Positions 13,906 through 22,955 of a stretch of DNA of 64,000 bases are shown here, in pieces (within the stretch, counting starts at the first letter, position 1; every line of letters begins with the position of its first letter). The notes beneath the pieces are model-generated. The model did no database searches and was not told the origin of the DNA. It saw nothing but the letters and a program-made list of their open reading frames with translations. The DNA is taken from the NCBI RefSeq assembly GCF_033546915.1, contig NZ_CP137850.1, positions 372,001 through 436,000 on the forward strand. The letters are read 5' to 3'. The DNA is from Mycoplasmopsis verecunda (lineage in GTDB: Bacteria > Bacillota_I > Bacilli_A > Mycoplasmatales > Metamycoplasmataceae). The position numbers were made by a program, and so were the translations under genes.

Positions 13906-15555
13906 ATGGAAAGTAAAGCTAAGTTACATATAATGAAAAGTAAAAACAAAGACAAAATATATTTATCAGTTTGTAAAACTTTAGGTTTTGGAAAAGGATA
14001 TAAAAGAATTGTTGGTTTAGGATATTTGGAAGAACTTGAGAAATTAAATCCTAATGCATTGGATATATTAAAGCAAAATGCAAAGGTGATTCCGATTGAC
14101 TCTGAAAAAGAATATGTAAAAGAACAATTAATTAATTCTTTAAATAATGGATATTTTGAAAATAGATTAGTTAACTATGGCATTCAAAACTTATATTCAG
14201 TTATAAAAGAATTAGAAATACTTAATTCACTACCTAAAACCAAGCATAAACAGCTAGAACAATTATTGGAATATTTTATTTCCTCAAGAATCATACAAGC
14301 TGACAGCATTATTCAGACATTCAATAAAAAGATGATTTCATCAGTGAAATCAAGCTTAAAAAAAGTAGTTTTTTATAATGTTTTAGATTTACTCGATGAT
14401 TATAAAGTCGACATTTTAAAAAGAGTTAACAAAGTTATTTCTGAAAAGACAAAAAGAGAAATTGAATTAGTATTTTATGATTCATCAACTGTATATTTTG
14501 AAACTTTCAAAAGAGATGGTTTAAGATTTCCGGGTTATTCTAAAGATGGAAAAAATCAAAGAGGATTAAGTTGTATTAGGTATGGCAACAGATTCAAATG
14601 GTATTCCTATACATTTTTGAGCTTTTCAAAGGTAATACAATGGATGCTTCAACTATGATTCCATTTATCATTAAAATGACTCAAACTTATGATGTTAAAA
14701 AATATCACCATCATAGCTGATAGAGGTATGTCTTCAAACAGAAACATCAGATTTTTAGAGCAATTAGGAATTGATTTTATAATTTCATATCGTGCAAAAG
14801 CTGGCTCAAATCAATTTAAAGAATATATTTTTAATGAAAGTGATTGAATTGAAAATGGTGAATTTAAATATAAAGAACAAGAATATGCGTCAATGTGAAA
14901 TAAAAAGAGATTAAATGGACATAAAAGAAGAAGAATTGTAACTTTTAGTGAAAAAGAGCTAAAAAAAGATAAAGCTGACAGAGATGTTTTAATTAATAAC
15001 TTCATTAAAAAACAAAACAAAAATGGTGTTGTTAAAGGTGAAGATTTAATAGGAATTAAAAAATATAAGTTCTTTAAAACAAATGACTCTATAAATTTTG
15101 TTCTTAATTATGAAAAGATTGAACAAGATAAGAAATTTGATGGTATTTATGTATATGAAACTTTAAGAATGGACTTATCACCTGAGGAAATAAAAAATAT
15201 TTATCATAAACAATGACAAATAGAAGAAAACTTCAGAACATTAAAAAGCTCACTTGATGTTAGACCAATTTATGTGTGAAGCGATAAACATATTCGAGGA
15301 CACTTTGTATTATGTTTTTTAGCTCTAGTAGTTTTAAAATACTCTTTATATAAAGTTAATGAATATTTACATAAATATGGAGTAATTGATAAATTTACAA
15401 ATAATAGATTAATTGAATCAATAAAATCAGCTGTTATGGTTGAAGAATTGGTAAATAATCAAATTGTTAGAAAAACATTTATAAATAAAAGCTCTGATAA
15501 TAAATCAGATTATGAAATTGTAAACAAAGCATTAAATAATATTTTATGTATGTAA
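13906..15555 (+). pseudogene. IS1634-family (IS4-type DDE) transposase, frameshifted
   Basis: The start codon and the final TAA are in the same frame, but between them three homopolymer runs each carry one base too many: A6 near 14554, T5 near 14615 and A6 near 14700. Together they restore the frame. The middle frame also contains an in-frame TAA where the intact relative at 24404-26053 has Gln (KENQVV). Repaired length is about 548 aa, the size of the intact relative. Catalytic surroundings remain recognisable: VFYDSST for the first Asp, IIADRGM for the second, and QIEENFRTLK in the distal Glu region. Without frameshifting, translation ends after about 260 codons. The second copy has the same lesions. 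Confidence 0.85.
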
Positions 15556-15566
15556 TTTTTATGATT

Positions 15567-15608
15567 AAAAAATCATACAGCTCTATTTTGTAGGGTTGTA
15601 TGATTTTT
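15567..15608 (+). terminator. Transposase terminator hairpin, IS copy 1
   Basis: Long arms (AAAATCATACA... / ...TGTATGATTTT) are separated by a short loop and followed by T residues, just after the transposase stop. The same hairpin is present in the copy at 46766-48620. Confidence 0.7.
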
Positions 15609-15634
15609 AATATTATTTAACTTGGAAACTCAGG

Positions 15635-15695
15635 AAAAGTGCTAATTATGCTACTAAGTGGGAAACGTAGGTTAAACTTTGCATATATGAGAAAT
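15635..15695. repeat. 61-bp target duplication, right copy
   Basis: Perfect copy of 13719-13779, directly abutting the right end of the element. Confidence 0.92.
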
Positions 15696-15705
15696 TTGCA
15701 AAATA

Positions 15706-15731
15706 AAACAGCCTATTGTATAGACTGTTTA
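15706..15731 (-). terminator. Terminator of the mraZ-ftsZ operon
   Basis: An imperfect hairpin on the minus strand (AAACAG.CTAT / ATAG.CTGTTT) with a short loop and a TATTTT tail lies about 60 bases after the ftsZ stop codon. Confidence 0.55.
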
Positions 15732-15791
15732 AATGAATATAGAAAACAAATTTATTTATAGTCTTCGAAACATCAACTATTTGTAAATAAA

Positions 15792-17027
15792 TCAACTGCT
15801 TTCTTCTTGTTCATCTTTTAAAGAACTGTCATCAATATCGAAGTAAGAGTTTAATTCTTTTGTTTCAGCATATTTTTTACCAGTTGCTTCATGAATTAAA
15901 GCATCATTATCTTGTTCTAAATCTTCTTTGATAACTTTTTGTTCCACTTCTTCTTCCATATCTTCAACTTCAGGTTGCAAGTCTGAAATTAAATCAATTT
16001 TTGAAGTTGGAATTTCTTTTTGTTCTTCAATTTCACTAGTATTTGTATTAGCATTTACTCCACTAACGATTATAGAAACTTTGAAGAATTGAGTATTATT
16101 ATCAAGCTCAACAATTTCTTGTCCAATTTTGCAATCAGAAATTAAATTCTCACTGCTTCCTGATAATATTTCATGTACTGTAGAAACTGCTTTTTTAATA
16201 TCCTTATTTGTAACCATCTTATCATGTTGAATGTTAATCAATAATTTTGATGCAGATTTAATATCATGTTCATATAAGTTTGATTCAAAAGCTTTTTTAA
16301 CTGCTTTTTCAGCACGATTTTCACCTGAAGCTTGTCCGATTCCGACTATTGCAAGTCCTGAATCTTTTAAAGTATGCTTAATATCAGCAAAATCGATATT
16401 AATAGTACCTACACGATTTAAAATATCGTGAATAGCAATGATAATATTTTTAAGTGTAATATTTGATAATTTTAATGATTCAGCAAATGGAACATCAGGA
16501 TTTTCATAAGATAATTTTTCGTTAGATAGCACAATGAAAGCATCGACATTTCTTTTTAATTCTTCTATACCGTTACGAGCAACAATCATACGATTTTGTC
16601 CTTCGTAAAGAAATGGTGTTGTAACAAGACCAATTGTTAAAGCTCCATTTTCTTTAGCTAATTGAGCAATTTTCGGTGTAGCACCAGTTCCGGTACCTCC
16701 GCCAAATCCAGCTGTTAGAATTACAACATCAGAATCTTTTAAGGCTTCTTTAATTTCTGAAGTTGATTCATCAGCAGCCTTAGCTCCTAATTTAGGATCT
16801 GAGCCTGCTCCAAAACCACGATTTTCTTTTCCTAAGGCTATTTTATGAGTACATTTACTTTTTTCAAGTGATTGAACATCAGTGTTTGCTACAATGAAAT
16901 CTACATTAGGTAAATTTTCATCAAACATCATGTTAACAGCATTATTTCCAGCTCCTCCAATCCCTATGACCTTTAGAGATATAGCTGTTTTATATGAAGC
17001 TTTATTAATATTGTTAAGTTCGTTCAT
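15792..17027 (-). CDS. ftsZ: Cell division protein FtsZ (411 aa)
   Basis: Tubulin-like GTPase that polymerises into the division ring. The GTP-binding signature GGGTGTG is at residues 109-115, and the T7-loop motif NIDFAD, which supplies catalytic Asp residues to the neighbouring subunit, is at 210-215. The C-terminal 90 residues are an acidic linker. They end EEQEESS-like, with no recognisable conserved FtsA-binding tail peptide. The gene is last in the cluster. Its Shine-Dalgarno TAGGAG overlaps the stop codon of the preceding gene, so translational coupling is likely. Confidence 0.97.
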   Translation of the reverse strand: MNELNNINKASYKTAISLKVIGIGGAGNNAVNMMFDENLPNVDFIVANTDVQSLEKSKCTHKIALGKENRGFGAGSDPKLGAKAADESTSEIKEALKDSDVVILTAGFGGGTGTGATPKIAQLAKENGALTIGLVTTPFLYEGQNRMIVARNGIEELKRNVDAFIVLSNEKLSYENPDVPFAESLKLSNITLKNIIIAIHDILNRVGTINIDFADIKHTLKDSGLAIVGIGQASGENRAEKAVKKAFESNLYEHDIKSASKLLINIQHDKMVTNKDIKKAVSTVHEILSGSSENLISDCKIGQEIVELDNNTQFFKVSIIVSGVNANTNTSEIEEQKEIPTSKIDLISDLQPEVEDMEEEVEQKVIKEDLEQDNDALIHEATGKKYAETKELNSYFDIDDSSLKDEQEESS

Positions 17028-17035
17028 ATTTTCTC

Positions 17036-18244
17036 CTATTTAAAAATGTTTATTTTACTCATAAATTTAGAAATGAAATTTGATTTTGCTTTTGGATGTG
17101 TGTAATCAATTTTACTCATTATGGTATTGTTTTGAATTGTTTCTTTTCTTGAATTATTAGTTGCTAAAACAACTTGTTCAAGAATAATATCTTCTAATGC
17201 AAATAATTTGAAATTACTTGCATTGTTTATACTTTGTACTATCATGTTATATTTATTAAAATGGGTAAAGAATGTTTTTTCGATATCTGAAACCATTCAT
17301 GCAAATTGACCAGTAAATGCAATGTGATTTAAATTTGATATCAAAGGATTCTTATAACTTTTAATAATGTGTTGTACTAATGCTTGTAATAACACATTTT
17401 TGTACTCATTATATATTTTAGAAATAGCTTTGATTTCTAAAATTTCTTCCTGAGATAAATCTTGAGTTATATGTTCTTGTGAATGTTTTATCAAATATTT
17501 TAATTTACTCATATGATCATCGTTTAAATAATGTTGTAATAATCCATAACCATATGGTATTTTGTTATAAGTTAATACTGATCCGTTTTTAACTACAAAA
17601 TATGAAATATAATTTTGTTCAATATCAGCAATTAGGCTATTTGTTGGCATATCTTTTATGTTAAAACTTAGTATTTGACTTTTTAAGAAATAATTAATTT
17701 TGCTATTTGGTATTTTTGGTGAAAAAATACTTTTAAAATCATTTAACTTATCATTTAGATTTGTACTAAATGTTGATAAATATTGTGTAATTGTTTCAGC
17801 TTCACGATTTTTAGGAATGTCTCTATATTCCTTAATTATTTCGTTTTTTTGCATCATATAATTAATTGGAGATGTAGAGATAAAATCTTCAATTGTTTTG
17901 CTATGAGCAAGTAGCTGATTTTTCTTATCAAATAAATCATGTAATGTTTTTGCATCACAACTTATTTTTGAGCAATTTAATTTATTAACCATAATCTTTT
18001 GTTCAAGATTAGGAAATATATTATCGTCAAAAACATAATTAATAATTAATTGTTCATTATTGATAATATTTTTTACTTCCGACATGACTTCATCATGTCA
18101 AGTTGTAAGTTCTGTCACATTTTGATATGAAATTTGTGAGTTAGTATTAAGTTTAATATTTAAGTAGTTATTACTGATATTTTTAATGAATGCACAAAAA
18201 CATTCATTACTACGAATATGAAAGTTTATAAAATATTTTTTCAT
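17036..18244 (-). CDS. FtsA-like/MG223-position division-cluster protein (402 aa)
   Basis: An in-frame TGA (Trp) at 17297-17299 joins two open segments into one 402-aa protein. The start at 18244 has a GGAG site (GTAGGAGTAGTT) just upstream. The gene lies between rsmH and ftsZ, where mycoplasmas carry a poorly conserved protein and other bacteria ftsA. Near residue 310-325 the sequence HIAFTGQFAWMVSDIE resembles the late FtsA/actin-fold element (LTGGGA...GI). I see no clear phosphate-binding signature or amphipathic membrane anchor, so FtsA homology is only a suggestion. The 23-base gap to rsmH and the overlap of its stop with the ftsZ ribosome binding site indicate co-transcription. Confidence 0.75.
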
Positions 18245-18267
18245 AACTACTCCTACAAAATAACTCA

Positions 18268-19173
18268 CTAAATCAATTTTTTTATGACACGAAGTTTTGC
18301 ACTTCGTGATCGATTATTTTCTTCAATTTCTTGTTTTGAAGGTTTTATTTGCTTAATAGCAAATTTCTTTTCTTCCATAACTGGCATTCTTGAGGGTAAA
18401 TCACTTTTAGTTAATTCCTTAATAAAGTTCTTTACCATTTTATCTTCTAAAGAATGGAAAGTTATAATACTTAATGTTCCATTAATTTTTAACAAGTCAA
18501 TGGCATCATGTAATAATTGTTCTAGAGATTCAAGTTCGTTGTTAACTTCAATTCTGATAGCTTGAAAGATAGCTTTAGCTGGATTTTTTTGTCTTAATAA
18601 AGCGGCAGGATAAGCTGATTTTACAACATCAACTAACTCAAGTGTGGTTGAAATTGGTCTAGCATTTAGAATAGCTTTCGCAACCTTTTTATTCAGTTTT
18701 ACATCAGCATAGTTTCATAAAATATCAGCCAATTTCTCTTCAGAGTATGAATTTACCACATCATAAGCAGTTAGTTGTTGTTGTTGGTTCATTCGCATAT
18801 CAAGCTTAGCTTCTTTATTGTAACTAAATCCACGTTCAGCATTATCAATCTGTGGAGATGAAATTCCTAAGTCTGCAATAATACCGTCTACTTTTTCAAT
18901 TCCTAATTCAAGCAATTTAGCTTTAATATCTTTAAAATCACTTTTAATTAATTTGAAATTATTACCTATTGCACTTAATCTTTTTTTAGATTGCTCTAAA
19001 GCATAGTCATCTTTATCAAATGCAATAAGCAGTCCTTCAGGTATTTGTTTTAAAATAGCTGATGAATGACCACCCATTCCAACAGTTAAATCAACATATA
19101 TTCCATTTGGTTTGATGTTAAGTGAATCAATTGTTTCACTTAACATAACAGAATAATGGAGTTTATTTTCCAT
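18268..19173 (-). CDS. rsmH: 16S rRNA (cytosine-N4)-methyltransferase RsmH (301 aa)
   Basis: RsmH (MraW) methylates N4 of C1402 in 16S rRNA, using S-adenosylmethionine. The SAM-binding motif DLTVGMGGHS is at residues 28-37, followed by the family segments FDKD, ADLGISSPQ and, late in the protein, TFHSLEDKMVK. A TGA at 18715 encodes Trp and is needed to join the two halves. The start codon overlaps the end of mraZ by 11 bases, the usual mraZ-rsmH coupling. Length is normal for the family. Confidence 0.96.
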
Positions 19174-19600
19174 TTATATCTTGAGACAAGAATTGTGCTA
19201 ATTCTGCCATATCTTTCACAGTATATGTTGATTGAATTTCATCGTATTTTTCTTTAGCTCAAAGTTCAACAATTGAACCCACTCCGATAAAGTAAACTTC
19301 TTTTTGGATAGCTAATTTTTCAATTATTGGTTTTGGCAGAGAAATTCTATTTTGATTATCAAGCACGACTTCAAAAGTATTACCGAAAATATATCTAGCT
19401 AATGTTCTAGTTTTAACATCAAATCTAGATCTGTTTTCAATCATCGAAATGTATGATTGAAAACTTTTTTCAGATCTAACTTCTGCATTACCATCAAAAC
19501 CGATGGTAATGAAAAGTTTACTTCCAAGTTCATCTCTAAAAACAGGAGGTAAAACCACTCTGCTTTTATCATCGATATTCCGTATTTGTAATCCGTACAT
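19163..19600 (-). CDS. mraZ: Transcriptional regulator MraZ (145 aa)
   Basis: DNA-binding AbrB/MazE-fold protein that controls the division cluster. The paired signature elements are visible: DDKSRVVLPPVFRDEL near residue 10-25, and the second copy DNQNRISLPKPI near residue 87-98. A TGA at 19259 is read as Trp and the protein ends in GK-TAA inside the rsmH start. Length matches the family (about 145 aa). The gene heads the operon and lies behind four TGGNN boxes (19605-19640) that look like its own operator. Confidence 0.96.
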
Positions 19601-19604
19601 AATC

Positions 19605-19640
19605 TACCACTTTCTCCCACTATCCACCATAATTCTACCA
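19605..19640 (-). promoter_or_regulatory. MraZ operator: four TGGNN boxes
   Basis: Read on the minus strand, TGGTA (19636-19640), TGGTG (19625-19629), TGGGA (19615-19619) and TGGTA (19605-19609) repeat with spacings of 11, 10 and 10 bases, immediately before the mraZ ATG. MraZ of E. coli binds TGGGN repeats separated by 5 bases, the same 10-base period. The last box lies in AAAGTGG, close to the AAAGTG-type site described for mycoplasma MraZ. The boxes lie where the ribosome binding site would be. Confidence 0.75.
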
Positions 19641-19679
19641 TTAATTATTTATAATTAATAAAAATTTATAAATTAAAAA

Positions 19680-21221
19680 GCTGTCAATCCACCTAATCGT
19701 GAGCTAACAGCTTTTTTTTAGTTCCTTGTATAATAAAATTGCAAATCTAAAGGAAGGAACTAACTTAATTATAATGTTAATAGATTTGAAGTATAACAAA
19801 AAAGAGTATTTTGCATAAAAATTGAGGAAAAAGTATATCAAACGGTTATATCAAAAACTCAAAGAGAAGCATATTATCATTTTGCAATAATGGATTCACT
19901 AAATGATAACGAAATAAACAAAATCCATAAGGACATAAACAAACTCAGAGAGCAAAATATAACTCATTTCAACATCGAAAAGCTAGCTATTATGTTTAAA
20001 AATTTCGCAACACATGAAACACTGAATGATATTTCAAAAACAATGAACGTATCAGCTAAAGTTCTCAAGCAAAATTTAAAACTAGCTATGTGAGATCACA
20101 CAGCAGAAGACTCATACAAATTTTGCAGTAATTGTAAAAATAGACTAACAACAATTTTTAAAGTTTCACATCGTGAATGAGTTCAGCTCAAAATGCAAAA
20201 TGTTCAAAATCCAGTTCAACAAATTCATGAAAACACAATTTCAAAATGAGATGATATTGTTCGCTTCTGAAGGTTTTGAAGTAAACAACACAGAATCGTT
20301 AAGAGAAAATTATCTAAAGGTATTTTACTTTCAGATAATGAAAAGAAATTTGAACCACTAATATCAGTAACGACATTCTTGGATTACTATAAAGAACAAT
20401 TGAAGGATAAAAATGCTTTTATACCTACGCCACAAGCTTTTTATTACTTTATGGATCAAGAATATGTTAAAGATGTTGATTTCTCTATTTTTATTTTGAA
20501 ATCAAAAAGAGGTATTTCAAAATCTAATTGAGATAAACTACGTGGCAAGAAGAAAAAGCCTAAAGGAGTGCAATCTAAGAAAATTAACTTTGGTATTTCT
20601 ATTCATCTCGCACCATTAACAATTAGAAACAGAGAAGAATTTGGACATTATGAAATGGACACAGTAATTCTTAATTTAAGAGCTAAATATTGCATTCTTA
20701 CCTTGCTAGAAAGAAAGACAAGAATGTTATTTGGGATATTAACTCGGCGAGATGCAGATTCAATAAAAGAATCACTTCTTAAATTGATTAATCATCACAA
20801 TTTAACCATTTTATCTCTAACCATAGACAATGGTTCGGAAAATGTGAAGTTAAATGAAATAAGAGAAATTCCTGTTATTTACAAGTGCGATACATATTCA
20901 TCATGACAAAAAGGAAGCATAGAAAATGCTCATAAAAAAATCAGAAACTTTCTACCAAAAGGCAAGTTTCCGAGATATGTTAATTTTGAATATATTTCAC
21001 AAATGTTCAACGCAATAAATGATCAATATCGTGATTTTATTGATGATAAAACAGGCAGAATAATCAGGTTAAAAACTTCTAAATATTTCAACAGTTTCGT
21101 CTAAATAACAAAGAATTTTAAGCTCAGGCTTTATTTTTCTCACGCTTTTGGAACATTTTTGTAAAATTTATACAGCAATATTGAGGAACTACTCAATTTA
21201 CCACTTAGGTGGACTTTCAAC
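19680..21221 (+). mobile_element. IS30-family element
   Basis: Imperfect terminal inverted repeats (19680-19696 and 21205-21221, 13 of 17 positions) share the core TCCACCTAA. They enclose one IS30-type transposase gene. A hairpin at 19675-19715 (AAAAAGCTGT / ACAGCTTTTT) covers the left end and would block incoming transcription. The flanks share an AT-rich AATTAATAAAAATTT, but not as a clean abutting repeat, so the target duplication is uncertain. Confidence 0.75.
19774..21104 (+). pseudogene. IS30-family transposase, N-terminal frame break
   Basis: The catalytic domain is intact: first Asp in HYEMDTVI, second Asp in LTIDNGSEN, Glu in WQKGSIENAHKKIRNFLPKG. From 19797 to 21104 the frame is continuous with TGA as Trp. 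The natural start is probably ATG 19774, but that frame stops at 19816, and a single -1 step in the TTTT at about 19809-19812 is needed to enter the main frame (…KKEYF/CIKIEEK…). Either a base has been lost, ribosomes slip there, or translation starts at an internal ATG such as 19890 (about 404 codons). Activity is therefore uncertain, and the gene is classed as disrupted. Confidence 0.7.
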
Positions 21222-21458
21222 TTTTTAATTAATAAATTAATAAAAATTTGGTAAATTTCATTACAATATAGAATTTTATGGTATGAAAATAAAAAAATGT
21301 GGAAATTTTCCACATTTAAATTTTTCATTCAAACAGTAGAGAATACCTAAATTTAAGGATAATAATTGGTGTTTTAACAAAAAATACAAAATTATTGATT
21401 TTTTACTTTGATAGAATTTCATATATAATTTTTATATCTTTGTTGTGAGGTATAAAAA

Positions 21459-22955
21459 ATGAATTATGAAGAAAAATACTGGTTTTTAAAGCATAATTTT
21501 TTGTCTTGAACAGGTACTGATGGTAATTATGCACAGAATTTACATATTACTAAAATAATGTTTACTATAGCACTTATTTTAACAATATTATTTGTAATTA
21601 TTTGATGAATTTTTAAAAGGCAAATTTATGCTCATTGGCAAAAACATAAACCAAGTGAAAGAGTACAAGGTATTCTAATACGAACAATGGGTGCTTTATT
21701 ATTAATTGGAATGTTGCTAAGATCTTTAAATATGGGGCTACATCATTATCCAAGAATTTGAGAAACAATACCGCTTCATTTTTGTAGATTAATCGGTGTA
21801 TGTTTTGGTATTATATTCTTATTAAATAAACCAAGATGAATGAAATATTTTGCTACTCCAGCTTATATAGGAGCATTTATTGCTTTAATCATTCCTGATT
21901 TAAAAATAGTATACACACCTGATCAAACATTTGAAGTTTTTGGTGAGCATTTTACAAACGGAAAAGATGTAGTATATTATGTAGCTTGAAATAATGTTAT
22001 TTTCTGAGAATGACTTGGATTACATATGTTTATGATAATTTCAGCTAGTGTAGTATCTGTACTATATCCTTATAAATTAACAAAAAAAGATGTTATTCAA
22101 CAATGCAAAATATTTATGGTATTTTTATTAGTAACATTTACAATTAATACTTTTACTGATGGATTAGCTCCTTTAGAATGAAAAAGTAATTACTTCTATA
22201 CTGGTTTTGATAAATATAATGGATTTAGCAATTTACTTGGTCCATTACTACATTGACCATTTTCATTGTTTACTATGTCGGTTGCTATATTTGCATATGC
22301 TTATCTTGCTGCATATATTTTCGATATTCAAGATCGAATTCATTTCAATTTCAAAAAAGGAAATATTGTTTCAATATCTAAATATAGTACTAAAGGATTT
22401 ATTGAATCATTTAAGAAAACATGAATAGTAAGACTCAATTGAGTCTTATTTTTTCCTAAGTTTCCAAGTTATAACGGAATAAAACGAACATTTCTACCGT
22501 ATAGACTTGTTCGTTTTTTTAATGCTCTAAATTACTTGTACAACCTATGTTTCCAAGTTACTAACCTATTTTTTCAATCAGTTAATGTCTTCTTATACAT
22601 ATATAAGGAGATAATTTTTTTATCTTTTTTATTACATAATTACACAGAAAAATGTAAAATATTAGTGATATGAAGAAGTATTAGTTACAAAAACAAAGAA
22701 AAAGATGATTACTATGTTGGATTAGCGATATGAGCCAGTTATGTAAAGGATACAGATAAAAGCATAAGTATTGGTTCATTATCAAAATTATCTACAAAAC
22801 ACAATAATCCTATTTCTATACTTAAGAAAATTGCTGAAAGTTTACCACTAGATGCTGATAAAAACTATGTGAAGAATAAAGTTGCTGAATATTTTGAAAC
22901 ATCTAAAATAGAAATCGGAACATATAATGTAGGATTGAATTACTTTATAAAGTAA
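21459..22955 (+). CDS. YwaF-like multispanning membrane protein, read-through into IS
   Basis: Residues 1 to about 321 make a polytopic membrane protein with at least six hydrophobic segments and a WETIPLHFCRL motif, resembling the TIGR02206/YwaF intramembrane family. Its function is unknown. In the downstream duplicate (26200-26468) the gene ends KKHE-TAA-like (AAGAAACATGAATAG). In this copy the run has one extra A (AAGAAAACATGAATAG), so the stop is lost. With TGA as Trp the frame then stays open through the intergenic region, the end of one IS and the start of the nested one, closing at TAA 22953-22955 (498 codons). The natural gene is 21459 to about 22426; the extra tail is probably accidental. 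No clear Shine-Dalgarno is seen beyond GTGAGG. Confidence 0.65.
22185..22454. repeat. 270-bp target duplication, left copy
   Basis: It matches 26200-26468 except for one A in an A-run. It contains the last 80 or so codons of the YwaF-like gene and its terminator hairpin (AAGACTCAATTGAGTCTT and T run), and abuts the left end of the IS1634-type element. Confidence 0.93.
22430..22454 (+). terminator. Terminator of the YwaF-like gene
   Basis: The perfect palindrome AAGACTCAATTGAGTCTT (22430-22447) is followed by a T run. The duplicate is at 26444-26470. Confidence 0.7.
22528..22543. repeat. 16-bp target duplication of the nested IS, left copy
   Basis: TAAATTACTTGTACAA abuts the nested element at 22544 and recurs at 24405-24420, one base beyond its right end. 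The base before each copy differs (C versus T). Confidence 0.85.

Larger units (their letters stand above)
13780..15634 (+). mobile_element. IS1634-family element, copy 1 (1,855 bp)
   Basis: The element is bounded by perfect 16-bp terminal inverted repeats (13780-13795, reading CCTGAGTTTCCAAGTT, and its complement at 15619-15634) and flanked by 61-bp direct repeats. One transposase gene fills it, and a strong hairpin (15567-15608) follows the gene. An almost identical copy of exactly the same length lies inverted at 46766-48620. Confidence 0.93.

Noticed and set aside
14811-15020. Identical 69-aa frames at 14811-15020 and 47380-47589
   Set aside because: They lie antisense to the transposase of the two IS copies and have no support as genes.
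22207-22428. 73-aa open frame, and its twin at 26222-26563
   Set aside because: They are out-of-frame shadows of the YwaF-like gene present twice because of the 270-bp duplication.
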